DNA from: a bacterium | Lineage (GTDB): Bacteria > Krumholzibacteriota > Krumholzibacteriia > JACNKJ01 | Assembly (NCBI GenBank): GCA_016873475.1 | Contig: VGXI01000010.1 | Span: 1 to 33,519, forward strand | Length of the DNA: 33,519 nucleotides | Direction: 5' to 3' | In this document: positions 6,623 to 14,641 of the stretch, piece by piece | Position numbering within the stretch: the first letter of the stretch is position 1 | Layout of the letters: each line of letters opens with the position of its first letter | Made by a program: the position numbers and the translations under genes | The notes under the pieces: generated by a model | Told to the model about the DNA's origin: nothing | Seen by the model: the letters and a program-made list of their open reading frames with translations, nothing else | Databases searched by the model: none

Positions 6623-9223
6623 GTGACCTGCCGTTTGCTCCAGCGAACCCTTGCCGTCGCCCTGCTCAGTCTCGGGGCAGCGGCGCCCGCGCGCGCGCTG
6701 CCGCCCCACGCCCAGCAGCACCCGCGCCTCCTCATGGACGCCGCCACGCGCCCCGCCCTTCTCGCCGAGATTCTCGCCGACCCCGTGCGCAGCGCGGTCT
6801 GGGCCGAAACGCTGAGCGCCGCCGAGAGCCTCGTCGCGCTGCCGCCCGACAGCCTGCTCGGCGACGGCTACTGGGGCTTCCAGAACGTGCAGGAACTGTC
6901 GCTGGTCGCCCAGCTCGCCGAGCCGCCGCTGGCCGGCCAGGCCGAGGCCGCGCTCGAAGCCGCGCTCGCCTGGCTGGCGGCAACGCAGGACCCGACGCCC
7001 GAGCCCGCGCTCGGCGTGCTGGGGCCGGCGCTGCGTCTGCAGGGCCTCGTCTGGGGCTACGACCACGCCTTCAGCGCGGCGAGCGAGGCCGAGCGGCAGC
7101 TGATCGTCGACGAGATCCTCGGCTATCTCGAAGCGATGTGCACGGACCCGGCCTTCCTCGTCTTCCTCTACAACCCGCTGCTCAGCAACAAGAGCGTGAG
7201 CCTGGGCGCGCAGCTCGTGCTCGCCTCGCTGGCGCTCGAGAAGGACCTGCCGGCGGAGCCGCTCGTCTTCCAGGCGCGGGCGACGGGCGAGGCCCTGCTC
7301 GCCAAGGCCTGGACGGATCTCTTCGGCGCGGACGGCAGCTACCGCGAGGGCGTGACCTACGCCTGCTGGGCGATGCGCACGCTGCTGCCCACCTGGGAGG
7401 CGAAGCGGCGGCTCGAGGGCGCCGCCGGCTGGGAGGCGGAGCGCGTGGGGCGGCTGCTCGAGTGGCTAGCGCTGCAGCTCCTGCCCGAGGGCGGCGGCGC
7501 TTACCTGAATCGCAACGAGTGCAATTCGACGGACTTCATCGTCTCGCGGCACCACAGCCTGCTCGAGTGGGCCACGCGCTACGGGCCGCAGCCGGACGTG
7601 GCGCGCTGGCTGCTGCGCCGCAGCTCGGGCGATCTCGGCCACGACTTCGGGCGCGAGAGCGATCCGGTGGCCACGCTGCTCTGGCACACGACTGGGTACG
7701 AGGCCGCGCCCGACTACCTGCTCGGCGGCCGCGAGTTCGAGGACGGCGGGCTCTACACCTATCGCCGCGGCTGGCCGGGCGGGGAGCCCGCCGCGAGCTT
7801 CCTCGCCACGCTGGAGGGCACGCGCTTCGTGGGCGGGCACGCGCAGGAGGACGTCGGCCAGTTCACGCTGCGCGCGCTGGGCCACGGTTTCGCGCTCGAC
7901 AGCGGCGCCGGCGTGACGGCGCGGCAGACCCAGGGCCACAACCTGCCCACCGCCGATGGGCTGGGCCAGCACAACGCAGGCTCGAGCATCGGCACCGACG
8001 GCGAGGAGCGCGTGTGGATCCGCTCGCCCTTCCTCGACGCGGTGAGCGTGGACATGCGCGCGGCCTACACGACGCACTCGCCCTACAACGACCCCGACGT
8101 GCCCTGGGCCGGCTGGGACTGGTCCTGGGGCTACGACGGCGGCAACCCGATGAGCCGCGCGACGCGCACGCTGCTCATCTTTCCCGGCGACGTCGCGGGC
8201 GGCGAGCTGCCCGAGCTCTTCCTGCGCGACGACCTGATCAAGACCGACGGCGCCGCGCACCTCTGGCGCTGGCGCCTGCACTTCGCTCAAGACCTCGCGC
8301 TGAGCGAGGTCGGCGGCGGCCAGTGGCGGCTGACCGGCGCGAACGGTCTGCTGCGGCTTTTCCTGCACGACCCGCCGCGGGCGGGACTGGGCACCAGCGT
8401 CGCCCCCTACGACAACGGCAACACAGATCCCAACACGCAGCTGCTCTCGGTGAGCAAGACCACCGAGCGCTTCCACTTCCTCTGGCAGCTCACGCCGGTG
8501 GCGACGGGCGGCCTGCTGCCGGCGAGCAGCACGGAGCGCTACGCCGAGGGCCTGCGCCTCCTCACGACGCGGGGCCTGCGCGAGCGGCGGCTGCTCGTTG
8601 CGACCGGGGCGGCGCCGCTGGTGACGGCGGCTGGCGAGCGCCTCGAGGGGCCCCTCGGCTGGGGCGTGATCGAGAAGGAGGGCGCCGCGCTGCGCACGGC
8701 GCTGATCGAGGGCCGGCGCCTGCGCGGCGAGGGGAAGCTCCTCATCGGCCTCGAACCCGCGGGCTCGGCAGCGTGGGACGGCGCCGTGCTCTGGCTCTCC
8801 TCGCCGGCGCTCGTCTTCAAGGCCTACGCGCCGGGGGCGGTCTACGTGATTGCGGACGAGCGGCTGGTGGCCTTCGAGCGGCACGGCGACTTCGTGACGA
8901 GCCTGGCGCATTCCGACTACCAGCAGCCCGACTTCGCCGACGCCGGGCCACCGCTAAGGCTCGATGGCACCGCCGTGGGGCGGGCGCCTCTGCGCTTCGC
9001 GATCGCGGGGCCGGGCGCGCTGCGCGCGGAGGGCCGCGCGCGGCTCACGGTCTACGACCTGCAGGGCCGGCGCGTGGCGGCGCAGGATTTGGCGCTGGGT
9101 GCCGGCGAGGCCGTCTGGGACGGCCGCGACGCGACGGGCCGGCCGGCGCCGGCGGGGGTGTACTTCCTGCGCCTGCGGGCAGCGGAGGCGAGCGCGCAGC
9201 GGAAGGTCGTGCTTCTGCGCTAG
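6623..9223 (+). CDS. Secreted heparinase II/III-like polysaccharide-degrading protein with FlgD/sorting-type C-terminal domain
   Basis: This is a probable polysaccharide lyase acting on uronic-acid polymers outside the cytoplasm; the substrate cannot be read from sequence. The 866-residue product has a signal peptide (to about residue 30, ending ARA). An alpha/alpha-toroid-like region runs to about 380 (WGYDHAFS, LYNPLLSNKSVS, DGSYREGVTYACWAMR). A heparinase II/III-type beta domain follows, with YTYRRGWPGG, GGHAQEDVGQFTLRALGHGF (about residue 402) and ALDSGAGV. The last 80 residues form an Ig-like FlgD/T9SS-type sorting domain (YDLQGRRVA, VWDGRDATGRPAPAGVYFLRL). The GTG at 6623 follows GAGAGG by six bases and begins the signal peptide; the longer frame upstream covers promoter DNA. 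It stands alone between tolQ and trpB. The family assignment is from motif recall and would need a profile search. Confidence 0.75.
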   Translation: MTCRLLQRTLAVALLSLGAAAPARALPPHAQQHPRLLMDAATRPALLAEILADPVRSAVWAETLSAAESLVALPPDSLLGDGYWGFQNVQELSLVAQLAEPPLAGQAEAALEAALAWLAATQDPTPEPALGVLGPALRLQGLVWGYDHAFSAASEAERQLIVDEILGYLEAMCTDPAFLVFLYNPLLSNKSVSLGAQLVLASLALEKDLPAEPLVFQARATGEALLAKAWTDLFGADGSYREGVTYACWAMRTLLPTWEAKRRLEGAAGWEAERVGRLLEWLALQLLPEGGGAYLNRNECNSTDFIVSRHHSLLEWATRYGPQPDVARWLLRRSSGDLGHDFGRESDPVATLLWHTTGYEAAPDYLLGGREFEDGGLYTYRRGWPGGEPAASFLATLEGTRFVGGHAQEDVGQFTLRALGHGFALDSGAGVTARQTQGHNLPTADGLGQHNAGSSIGTDGEERVWIRSPFLDAVSVDMRAAYTTHSPYNDPDVPWAGWDWSWGYDGGNPMSRATRTLLIFPGDVAGGELPELFLRDDLIKTDGAAHLWRWRLHFAQDLALSEVGGGQWRLTGANGLLRLFLHDPPRAGLGTSVAPYDNGNTDPNTQLLSVSKTTERFHFLWQLTPVATGGLLPASSTERYAEGLRLLTTRGLRERRLLVATGAAPLVTAAGERLEGPLGWGVIEKEGAALRTALIEGRRLRGEGKLLIGLEPAGSAAWDGAVLWLSSPALVFKAYAPGAVYVIADERLVAFERHGDFVTSLAHSDYQQPDFADAGPPLRLDGTAVGRAPLRFAIAGPGALRAEGRARLTVYDLQGRRVAAQDLALGAGEAVWDGRDATGRPAPAGVYFLRLRAAEASAQRKVVLLR

Positions 9224-9229
9224 CCGCCG

Positions 9230-9258
9230 TTGTCGCCCGCGCCACCTTCCGTTATGCT
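9230..9258 (+). promoter_or_regulatory. Predicted trpB promoter
   Basis: TTGTCG (9230-9235), 17 bp, TATGCT (9253-9258). Transcription would start near 9265, leaving a 19-nt leader that contains the AGGAGG of trpB. It begins seven bases after the lyase stop, so trpB need not depend on read-through. I see no leader peptide or attenuator. Confidence 0.5.
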
Positions 9259-9283
9259 GCCCGCACCCGTGCCAGGAGGCAGC

Positions 9284-10498
9284 ATGCGCCAGAGGGGACG
9301 CTTCGGCGACTACGGCGGCTTCTACGTGCCCGAGATCCTCATGCCCGCGCTCGAGGAGCTCGAGGCCGCCTTCCTCGCCGCCCGCCGCGACCCGGCCTTC
9401 CGCGCCGAGCTGAAGCGCCTGCTCGCCGAGTACGCCGGCCGGCCGACGCCGATCACGCTGTGCGAGAACCTGAGCCGGCACGCCGGCTGGCCCATCGCGC
9501 TCAAGCGCGAGGACCTCGTCCACGGCGGCGCGCACAAGACGAACCAGGTGCTGGGCCAGGCCCTGCTCGCCCGCCGCATGGGCAAGCGGCGCCTCATCGC
9601 CGAGACGGGCGCCGGCCAGCACGGCGTCGCCACTGCCATGATGGGCGCCCTCTTCGGCATGCCCACGGACGTCTACATGGGCGCGCTCGATGTCGAGCGG
9701 CAGGCCCTCAATGTATTCCGCATGCGCCTGATGGGCGCGCGGGTGATCCCGGTGGAGTCCGGCAGCCGCACGCTGAAGGACGCCATCAACGAGGCCCTGC
9801 GCGACTGGGCGACGAACGTGCGCGACACGCACTACCTGCTCGGCACCGTCGCCGGGCCGCACCCCTATCCAACGCTGGTGGGCGAGTTCCAGCGCGTCAT
9901 CGGCCGCGAGGCGAAGCGGCAGTTCGCCGCCCGCTTCGGCGGCGCGCCGCGCGCGGTGCTGGCCTGCGTGGGCGGGGGGAGCAACGCCATCGGCCTCTTC
10001 AAGGACTTCATTCCCACGAAGGCCGAGATCCACGGCATCGAGGCGGGCGGCAGGGGCCTCGCGAGCGGCGCGCACGGCGCGACCTTGCAGAAGGGCACGC
10101 CCGGCATCCTGCACGGCGCCTACAGCTACCTGCTCCACGACGCGCACGGCCAGATCACCGAGACGCACAGCGTGAGCGCGGGCCTGGACTACCCCGGCGT
10201 CGGCCCCGAGCACAGCGCGCTCAAGGACGCGGGGCGCGCGCGCTACTGGTCCGTCACCGACGCCGAAGCCCTGGCCGCGTTCCGCCTGCTCGCCGAGACC
10301 GAGGGCATCGTGCCCGCGCTCGAGAGCGCGCACGCCGTGGCCGGCGCGCTCAAGCTCGCGCGGCGCTATGCGCGCGAGGCGGGCCTTGCCAAGGCCGATT
10401 GGAAGAAGAAGCTGAAGCAGGCCATCCTCGTCGGCCTCTCCGGCCGCGGCGACAAGGACATGGAGACCGCGCGGCGGCTCTTCCCGGAACTGGGCTAG
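9284..10498 (+). CDS. trpB: Tryptophan synthase beta chain
   Basis: TrpB is a PLP enzyme that condenses indole with serine to give tryptophan, working in the alpha2-beta2 complex. The 404-residue product is of family length. It shows the N-terminal [13 protein letters not shown], the PLP-binding lysine in GGAHKTNQ (K85), the catalytic loop ETGAGQHG, and the glycine-rich phosphate loop [18 protein letters not shown] occurs near the C-terminus. The ATG at 9284 is preceded by AGGAGG at 9274-9279; an upstream in-frame GTG at 9230 has no support. trpA follows 55 bp later, but trpCF lies 8 kb upstream beyond the tol operon. Confidence 0.97.
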   Translation: MRQRGRFGDYGGFYVPEILMPALEELEAAFLAARRDPAFRAELKRLLAEYAGRPTPITLCENLSRHAGWPIALKREDLVHGGAHKTNQVLGQALLARRMGKRRLIAETGAGQHGVATAMMGALFGMPTDVYMGALDVERQALNVFRMRLMGARVIPVESGSRTLKDAINEALRDWATNVRDTHYLLGTVAGPHPYPTLVGEFQRVIGREAKRQFAARFGGAPRAVLACVGGGSNAIGLFKDFIPTKAEIHGIEAGGRGLASGAHGATLQKGTPGILHGAYSYLLHDAHGQITETHSVSAGLDYPGVGPEHSALKDAGRARYWSVTDAEALAAFRLLAETEGIVPALESAHAVAGALKLARRYAREAGLAKADWKKKLKQAILVGLSGRGDKDMETARRLFPELG

Positions 10499-10517
10499 GG
10501 CGCGCGGGTCTCCGCCC

Positions 10518-10546
10518 TTGTCGGGCGGGGGCGCGGGGGCTAGAAT
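10518..10546 (+). promoter_or_regulatory. Predicted internal trpA promoter, leaderless type
   Basis: TTGTCG (10518-10523), exactly 17 bp, TAGAAT (10541-10546). The expected transcription start (about 10553) falls at the trpA ATG at 10554, which has no Shine-Dalgarno sequence. The -35 hexamer is identical to that of trpB. Confidence 0.55.
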
Positions 10547-10553
10547 GCCCGCC

Positions 10554-11396
10554 ATGTCCGACTCGCGCTACGCCGCCGCCTTCGCGCGGCTCGCCGCCGC
10601 CCGCGAAGGCGCCTTCGTGCCCTTCACGGTGCTGGGGGATCCCGATCCCGAGACCAGCCTCGCCGTGCTCGAGAGCTTCGCCGCCGGCGGCGCCGACATG
10701 CTCGAGCTGGGCATCGCCTTCAGCGACCCGGTGGCCGACGGCCCGACGATCCAGGCCGCCGACCTGCGCGCGCTCGCGGCCGGCGTGACGCCGCCCGTGG
10801 CGCTCGAGGTGCTCGCCGAGTTCCGGCGCCGGCACCCCGAGCTGCCCCTTGGGCTCCTGCTCTATGCGAACCTCGTCCAGCGGCCGGGGCCACAGGCCTT
10901 CTCCCGCCGCCTCGCCGCGGCCGGCGCGGACAGCGTGCTCATCGCCGACCTGCCGCCCGAGGAGGCAGCGCCCTTCGCGCGCGCAGCGAAGACCGCGGGG
11001 ATCGGTCTCGTCTCCATGGTGACGCCACTCACGCGCCCCGCGCGCCTGGCCGCCATCGCGGCGCGCGGCGGGCCCTACCTCTACGTCGTCAGCCGCGCGG
11101 GCGTGACCGGCCGCGATGCCAGCCTCGCCACGACGGCGGCCCCCCTGCTCGCGCGCCTGCGCGCGGTGACGGCGATCCCCACCCTGCTCGGCTTCGGCAT
11201 CGGCAAGCCGGCGCAGGTGCGCGCGGCGCTGGCGGCCGGGGCCACGGGCGCGATCAGCGGCAGCGCGGCCGTGGAGATCATCGCCCGGCACGCGCCGGCG
11301 GGTCGCCCCGGCCCACGCGCTCGCCGCGCCCTGCTCGCCGAGCTGGCCGACTTCACCGCCGCGATGAAAGCGGCCACGCGGCGCGGCGGCGCCTGA
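10554..11396 (+). CDS. trpA: Tryptophan synthase alpha chain
   Basis: TrpA cleaves indole-glycerol phosphate to indole and glyceraldehyde-3-phosphate for TrpB. The 280-residue TIM barrel has GAFVPFTVLGDP, the catalytic Glu in MLELGIAFSDP, ADGPTIQ, GLLLYANLV, the catalytic Asp in LIADLPPEE, SRAGVTG and GAISGSA. These strings are notably like E. coli TrpA. Two ATG codons are possible. I chose 10554 because it matches the family N-terminus and because the ATG at 10545 would overlap the -10 of the predicted promoter. No clear Shine-Dalgarno precedes 10554, so it may be translated leaderless from its own promoter and also from trpB read-through. The TGA stop abuts the next gene. Confidence 0.95.
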   Translation: MSDSRYAAAFARLAAAREGAFVPFTVLGDPDPETSLAVLESFAAGGADMLELGIAFSDPVADGPTIQAADLRALAAGVTPPVALEVLAEFRRRHPELPLGLLLYANLVQRPGPQAFSRRLAAAGADSVLIADLPPEEAAPFARAAKTAGIGLVSMVTPLTRPARLAAIAARGGPYLYVVSRAGVTGRDASLATTAAPLLARLRAVTAIPTLLGFGIGKPAQVRAALAAGATGAISGSAAVEIIARHAPAGRPGPRARRALLAELADFTAAMKAATRRGGA

Positions 11397-11404
11397 GGGT
11401 GGCG

Positions 11405-12610
11405 GTGAGCGGCATGATGGCTTCGGGGTTTCAAGTGGACTCCTCGCTGCTGGACCTTCTCAATCTCTTTCGGCGCCGCGTTGCCTGGCTGATCTGGCCG
11501 CCCGTGATCGCCTCCCTTGTCAGTTTCCTCGTCGTCCAGTTCGTTGTTGCGCCCCGCTACGAAAGCCATGCGTCGATCCTACCGCAGCAGATCAGCGAAG
11601 TGACCGCCAAGCAACCGGTCCTGGAACGGGGCGCCTTCCTGAGGGGATTCAGCTTCCGGGATGTGACCACGCGGAACAGCACGAACATGGAGCTGATGGT
11701 GAGCGATCGCGTGCGCCGCGGGGTGGTCGAGAACCTCGATCTCGTCGCATTCTTCGGCACCGCCGGCAGGCATCCGGCTTCTGCCGAGGGGGCCACGCAG
11801 GCGGCGATGGAGGCACTTGCCCAGGCGACACGCTTCGAGTTGTCGCTCCAGCTTCAAGTCCTGACCGTGCGCGTGACGACGCGCGACCCCGAAACGAGCG
11901 CGCGCATCGCCGCCGCGTACCTGACGCAGACGAATGCGGCCAACCTCGACCGCATACACGCCTATGCCAAGCAGCGGGTCGACTTCTTCGCGGAGCGCCT
12001 GGCGGAGGTGAAGCAACAGGTCGCCGCCCTGGGAGCGCAAATCGGCACACAGGTTCAACGGAGCCGGAGCGCAGCGCCGGAGCGCGAACTGGAGATCGCC
12101 TACGGCTTCCTGGCACCGCTCCAGCAGAGACTTCTCGACTTGCACCTGCAGCAGGACCGCTTGGGCCGTGACCAAGCCGCGGGCAGTGCCGAGCGTCTGG
12201 CCCTCGCCGCCGAGATTCGGGTCTTCGAGAGCTTCCTCGCTGATATCGACTCCCTGGCAGAGGCGCGCCAGGGGCTCCTGCCGACACCGCGGAACAGCCA
12301 ACTCGCGGCGCTGGAGCGCGCCCAGCTCGAGCGGGACCTCGATCTGCTCCAGGCTCTGGAAGCAAGTCTGCTCGAGAGCCGGGAAGCGGCGCGCCTGGAG
12401 GCAATCCTCGACGTCGAGACCTTGACGATCCTCGATCGCCCGATTGTCGCGGCGGAGCCCACTTGGCCTCGCAAGCGCATGACGGTCCTGCTGGCATCGG
12501 TCATCGCGCTCATCGGCAGCGCGGCTGGCGTCACCTTCGTCGACGCCCTCGCGCGCCTCGGGGCAGGCTCTCCAGCGCTGGGTTGGCGCCGTCTTCTGGG
12601 CGAGACATGA
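11405..12610 (+). CDS. Wzz-type polysaccharide chain-length determinant / co-polymerase
   Basis: Such inner-membrane proteins control chain length in O-antigen, capsule or exopolysaccharide export. The ~401-residue product has an N-terminal helix (about residues 25-47, LIWPPVIASLVSFLVVQFVV) followed at once by the Wzz-like APRYESHASILP. It then has a long periplasmic coiled-coil region (RVDFFAERLAEVKQQVAALG; AALERAQLERDLDLLQALE), the motif near the second helix (ILDRPIVAAEPTWPRKR), and a C-terminal helix (VLLASVIALIGSAAGVTF). There is no kinase domain. The start is uncertain: GTG at 11405 sits five bases after GAGGG in the trpA stop region, with GTG 11399 and ATG 11414 as alternatives. It overlaps the next gene by ATGA. 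Its base composition is clearly lower in GC than that of the flanking trp genes. Confidence 0.8.
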   Translation: MSGMMASGFQVDSSLLDLLNLFRRRVAWLIWPPVIASLVSFLVVQFVVAPRYESHASILPQQISEVTAKQPVLERGAFLRGFSFRDVTTRNSTNMELMVSDRVRRGVVENLDLVAFFGTAGRHPASAEGATQAAMEALAQATRFELSLQLQVLTVRVTTRDPETSARIAAAYLTQTNAANLDRIHAYAKQRVDFFAERLAEVKQQVAALGAQIGTQVQRSRSAAPERELEIAYGFLAPLQQRLLDLHLQQDRLGRDQAAGSAERLALAAEIRVFESFLADIDSLAEARQGLLPTPRNSQLAALERAQLERDLDLLQALEASLLESREAARLEAILDVETLTILDRPIVAAEPTWPRKRMTVLLASVIALIGSAAGVTFVDALARLGAGSPALGWRRLLGET

Positions 12611-13992
12611 GCATCGGCCAGCTGCTGCTGCTCGCCGGAGCGGGCTTGGGCGGCCTGGGCGCCGGCCTCCTGGCACTGCGCCAACCCGCCGTTCTTGTCG
12701 CACTCAGCGTGCTGACGATCAGCCTCGACTACAAGGGCCGCCTGGGCGAAGGCTTCATCACGGCCAACAATCTGCTCAAGGTCGTGCTTATCGGCGCCTT
12801 CCTGGTGCAGATGCTCTGCGGTGGCCGTCGCTTGCGCCTGCCCATTCATCTGATCTGGTTCCTGCCCTACCTCGTCTTCGCCGCCATCTCGAGCTACTAC
12901 AGCGCCGATTTCCTCCAGGCTGGCTTCTACGTCGTGCGGCTGACCCTGGTTTGGATCTACGCAGTCCTGGTAGCCAACCTCATCGAACGCGAGTGGCAGT
13001 TGTCGCTCTTGCTGCTCGCGATGGCCGCCACGGCACTGTTCGTCAGCGTAACCGCCCACATGCAGACGCTCAACATTGCTGCCCTGGCCGGCGCCGAGCT
13101 GGTGCAGAAGCAAGGACCGGATGCGGGGTCGGTTCGCGCGCTGGGCACCTTTTGGGACGCGAACGCCCTTGGCGGTTTCCTCGGCGTGCTCTCGCTCTTC
13201 CTCACGGCCGGACTGGCCCGCGCCAATCTCGGCTGGATCGGGCGCACTGCGATCCTGTGCGTGCTCGGCGTCGCCTTCGGAGCTGTGCTCCTGAGCTTCT
13301 CGCGCAGCGCTTGGTTGATGATTGGGCTCGGCATGCTGCTCTTCGCGAGGGAGCGCCGGCTGCGACCCTATGTCGGCTGGTTCCTTGCGCTCGGGCTCGG
13401 CGGGGCGCTGTACGTCCTGATCGCGACGCCCTACGGTCAAGCGCTGACGGCCCGCGTTCTCAGCTTCGGTGAACTCGGGCAGGACTACTCAGGCCGCTTC
13501 CGCTGGTATCTTGCGCTCAGCGGCTTGCAGATCTGGTCAGACGGCATGCACTGGCTCTGGGGCAGCGGCTTCCACTCCTTCGGGGAGCAGATCTGGCGGC
13601 ACTGGTACCCGCTGGCCACGCACGACATGATGTACCACTCGGGTACGAACATGAGCCACACGCTGCTGGTCACTCTCCTCGCCGAAGGGGGCCTGCTCGG
13701 CGTGCTGCTCTTCGTCGTCCCCTTCGTAGCAGCGCTGCGGGTGCTCGGGCGGCTGCGCCGGCAGCCCCACGGGGAGGTGGGCGGCAGCGTGCTTCTCGGC
13801 TGCCAAGTGGTCCTAGTGGTGAAGCTCGTCGACACCTTCTTCAATCCGCTGATGTACGACAACCTCCTCTGGCTGACGCTGGGACTGATCGGCGCCATCG
13901 CAGGACCGGCGTTCTCGCCCCGACCAGGGGACATTGGTGCCCGATCCAACCGCGCAGCGCTACCGATTGACCCGCCCACAGCGCGGTGCTAG
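12607..13992 (+). CDS. O-antigen ligase / Wzy-like polymerase family membrane protein
   Basis: This is a polytopic inner-membrane protein of about 461 residues with roughly 10-12 hydrophobic segments (for example QLLLLAGAGLGGLGAGLLAL, LIWFLPYLVFAAI, LTLVWIYAVLVANLI). It has a large periplasmic loop containing SGRFRWYLALSGLQIWSDG, WGSGFHSFGEQ and NMSHTLLVTLLAEGGLLG. The R...W and GxGxxxF patterns followed by a His-containing loop (SHTLLVTLLAEGG) are typical of the WaaL/Wzy superfamily. The start ATG overlaps the Wzz-like stop (ATGA), so the two are translationally coupled and probably act on one polymer. No glycosyltransferases or flippase lie beside them. Ligase versus polymerase cannot be decided from sequence. 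Confidence 0.8.
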   Translation: MSIGQLLLLAGAGLGGLGAGLLALRQPAVLVALSVLTISLDYKGRLGEGFITANNLLKVVLIGAFLVQMLCGGRRLRLPIHLIWFLPYLVFAAISSYYSADFLQAGFYVVRLTLVWIYAVLVANLIEREWQLSLLLLAMAATALFVSVTAHMQTLNIAALAGAELVQKQGPDAGSVRALGTFWDANALGGFLGVLSLFLTAGLARANLGWIGRTAILCVLGVAFGAVLLSFSRSAWLMIGLGMLLFARERRLRPYVGWFLALGLGGALYVLIATPYGQALTARVLSFGELGQDYSGRFRWYLALSGLQIWSDGMHWLWGSGFHSFGEQIWRHWYPLATHDMMYHSGTNMSHTLLVTLLAEGGLLGVLLFVVPFVAALRVLGRLRRQPHGEVGGSVLLGCQVVLVVKLVDTFFNPLMYDNLLWLTLGLIGAIAGPAFSPRPGDIGARSNRAALPIDPPTARC

Positions 13993-13995
13993 CCT
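13967..13995 (+). promoter_or_regulatory. Predicted promoter of the 14006 membrane-protein gene, near-leaderless
   Basis: TTGACC (13967-13972), 17 bp, TAGCCT (13990-13995) with an extended TGC before it. Transcription would begin near 14002, about four bases before the ATG. It overlaps the last codons of the upstream gene. Confidence 0.45.
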
Positions 13996-14005
13996 TGCCG
14001 CCACC

Positions 14006-14641
14006 ATGCGCCGCATCCGACTCCTGCCCGCCCTCGCCCGCGCCTGGGCCCTCTTCGCCGAGGATCCCCTGCGCTACGTCGGCCTCGTCTTCCTCTCCAG
14101 CCTGATCGGTCTGACGATCGTCCTCGCGCCGATGATGGCCGCCGCCTGCTTCTTCGTGCTCGGGCGTCTCGCCCGCGGCGAGACGCCCCTCTTCGCCGAT
14201 CTCTTCGCGCCCTTCGCGAGCTTCGAGCGCTTCCTGATGGGCGGCCTGCTCTGGCTGGGCGCGCAGGTGCTCGGCCTTGTCGTCAGCACCTGGAATCCGC
14301 TGTTCGGGGCGCTGGTCGCCCTCGTGGTCAACGCCTTCCTGCTCCTCTACATGCCGCTGATGGTCGAGCAAGAGCTGAGCGCCGCCGCCGCCTTCGCGGC
14401 CTGCCGGCGCCTCTTCCAGCGTGAGTGGTTGATGCTGCTCACCGTGACCGGGCTGCTCACGGTGCTGCTCTGGCTCGGCGCGCTCGCGATGCTGATCGGC
14501 CTCGTCGTCGCGGTGCCCTACGGACTGGCGGTGATCCAGGCCGTCTACGAGCAGGCCACGGCGGAGCCCCCGCCGTCCCCGGTGGAGCCACCGCCGCCCG
14601 CAACGGAGCCGCCGCCCGCGGACGCGGAGGGCGCGGCGTGA
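14006..14641 (+). CDS. Integral membrane protein of unknown function with Pro-rich tail
   Basis: The 211-residue product starts MRRIRLLPALARAWALFAEDPLRYVG. It has about four to five hydrophobic segments (FLSSLIGLTIVLAPMMAAAC; LWLGAQVLGLVVS; ALVALVVNAFLLLYMPLMV; LMLLTVTGLLTVLLWLGALA) and ends in a Pro/Glu/Ala tail (PPPSPVEPPPPATEPPPADA). The early FAEDPLRYVGL pattern resembles small membrane proteins of the DUF4013/DUF975 kind, but I cannot assign a family. There is no Shine-Dalgarno at the ATG, and a -10 lies just upstream. It overlaps the BtpA-family gene by GTGA, so the two are probably coupled. Confidence 0.75.
   Translation: MRRIRLLPALARAWALFAEDPLRYVGLVFLSSLIGLTIVLAPMMAAACFFVLGRLARGETPLFADLFAPFASFERFLMGGLLWLGAQVLGLVVSTWNPLFGALVALVVNAFLLLYMPLMVEQELSAAAAFAACRRLFQREWLMLLTVTGLLTVLLWLGALAMLIGLVVAVPYGLAVIQAVYEQATAEPPPSPVEPPPPATEPPPADAEGAA

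Noticed and set aside
10545-10553. Earlier ATG for trpA
   Set aside because: It overlaps the predicted -10 TAGAAT, and the later ATG matches the family N-terminus; it remains possible on read-through transcripts from trpB.
5611-10788. Very long plus-strand open frame (over 1700 codons) through tolQ, the lyase gene and trpB
   Set aside because: It runs antisense to tolQ and out of frame over the lyase and trpB, is extremely Arg/Ala/Gly-rich with no domains, and is a by-product of high GC content.
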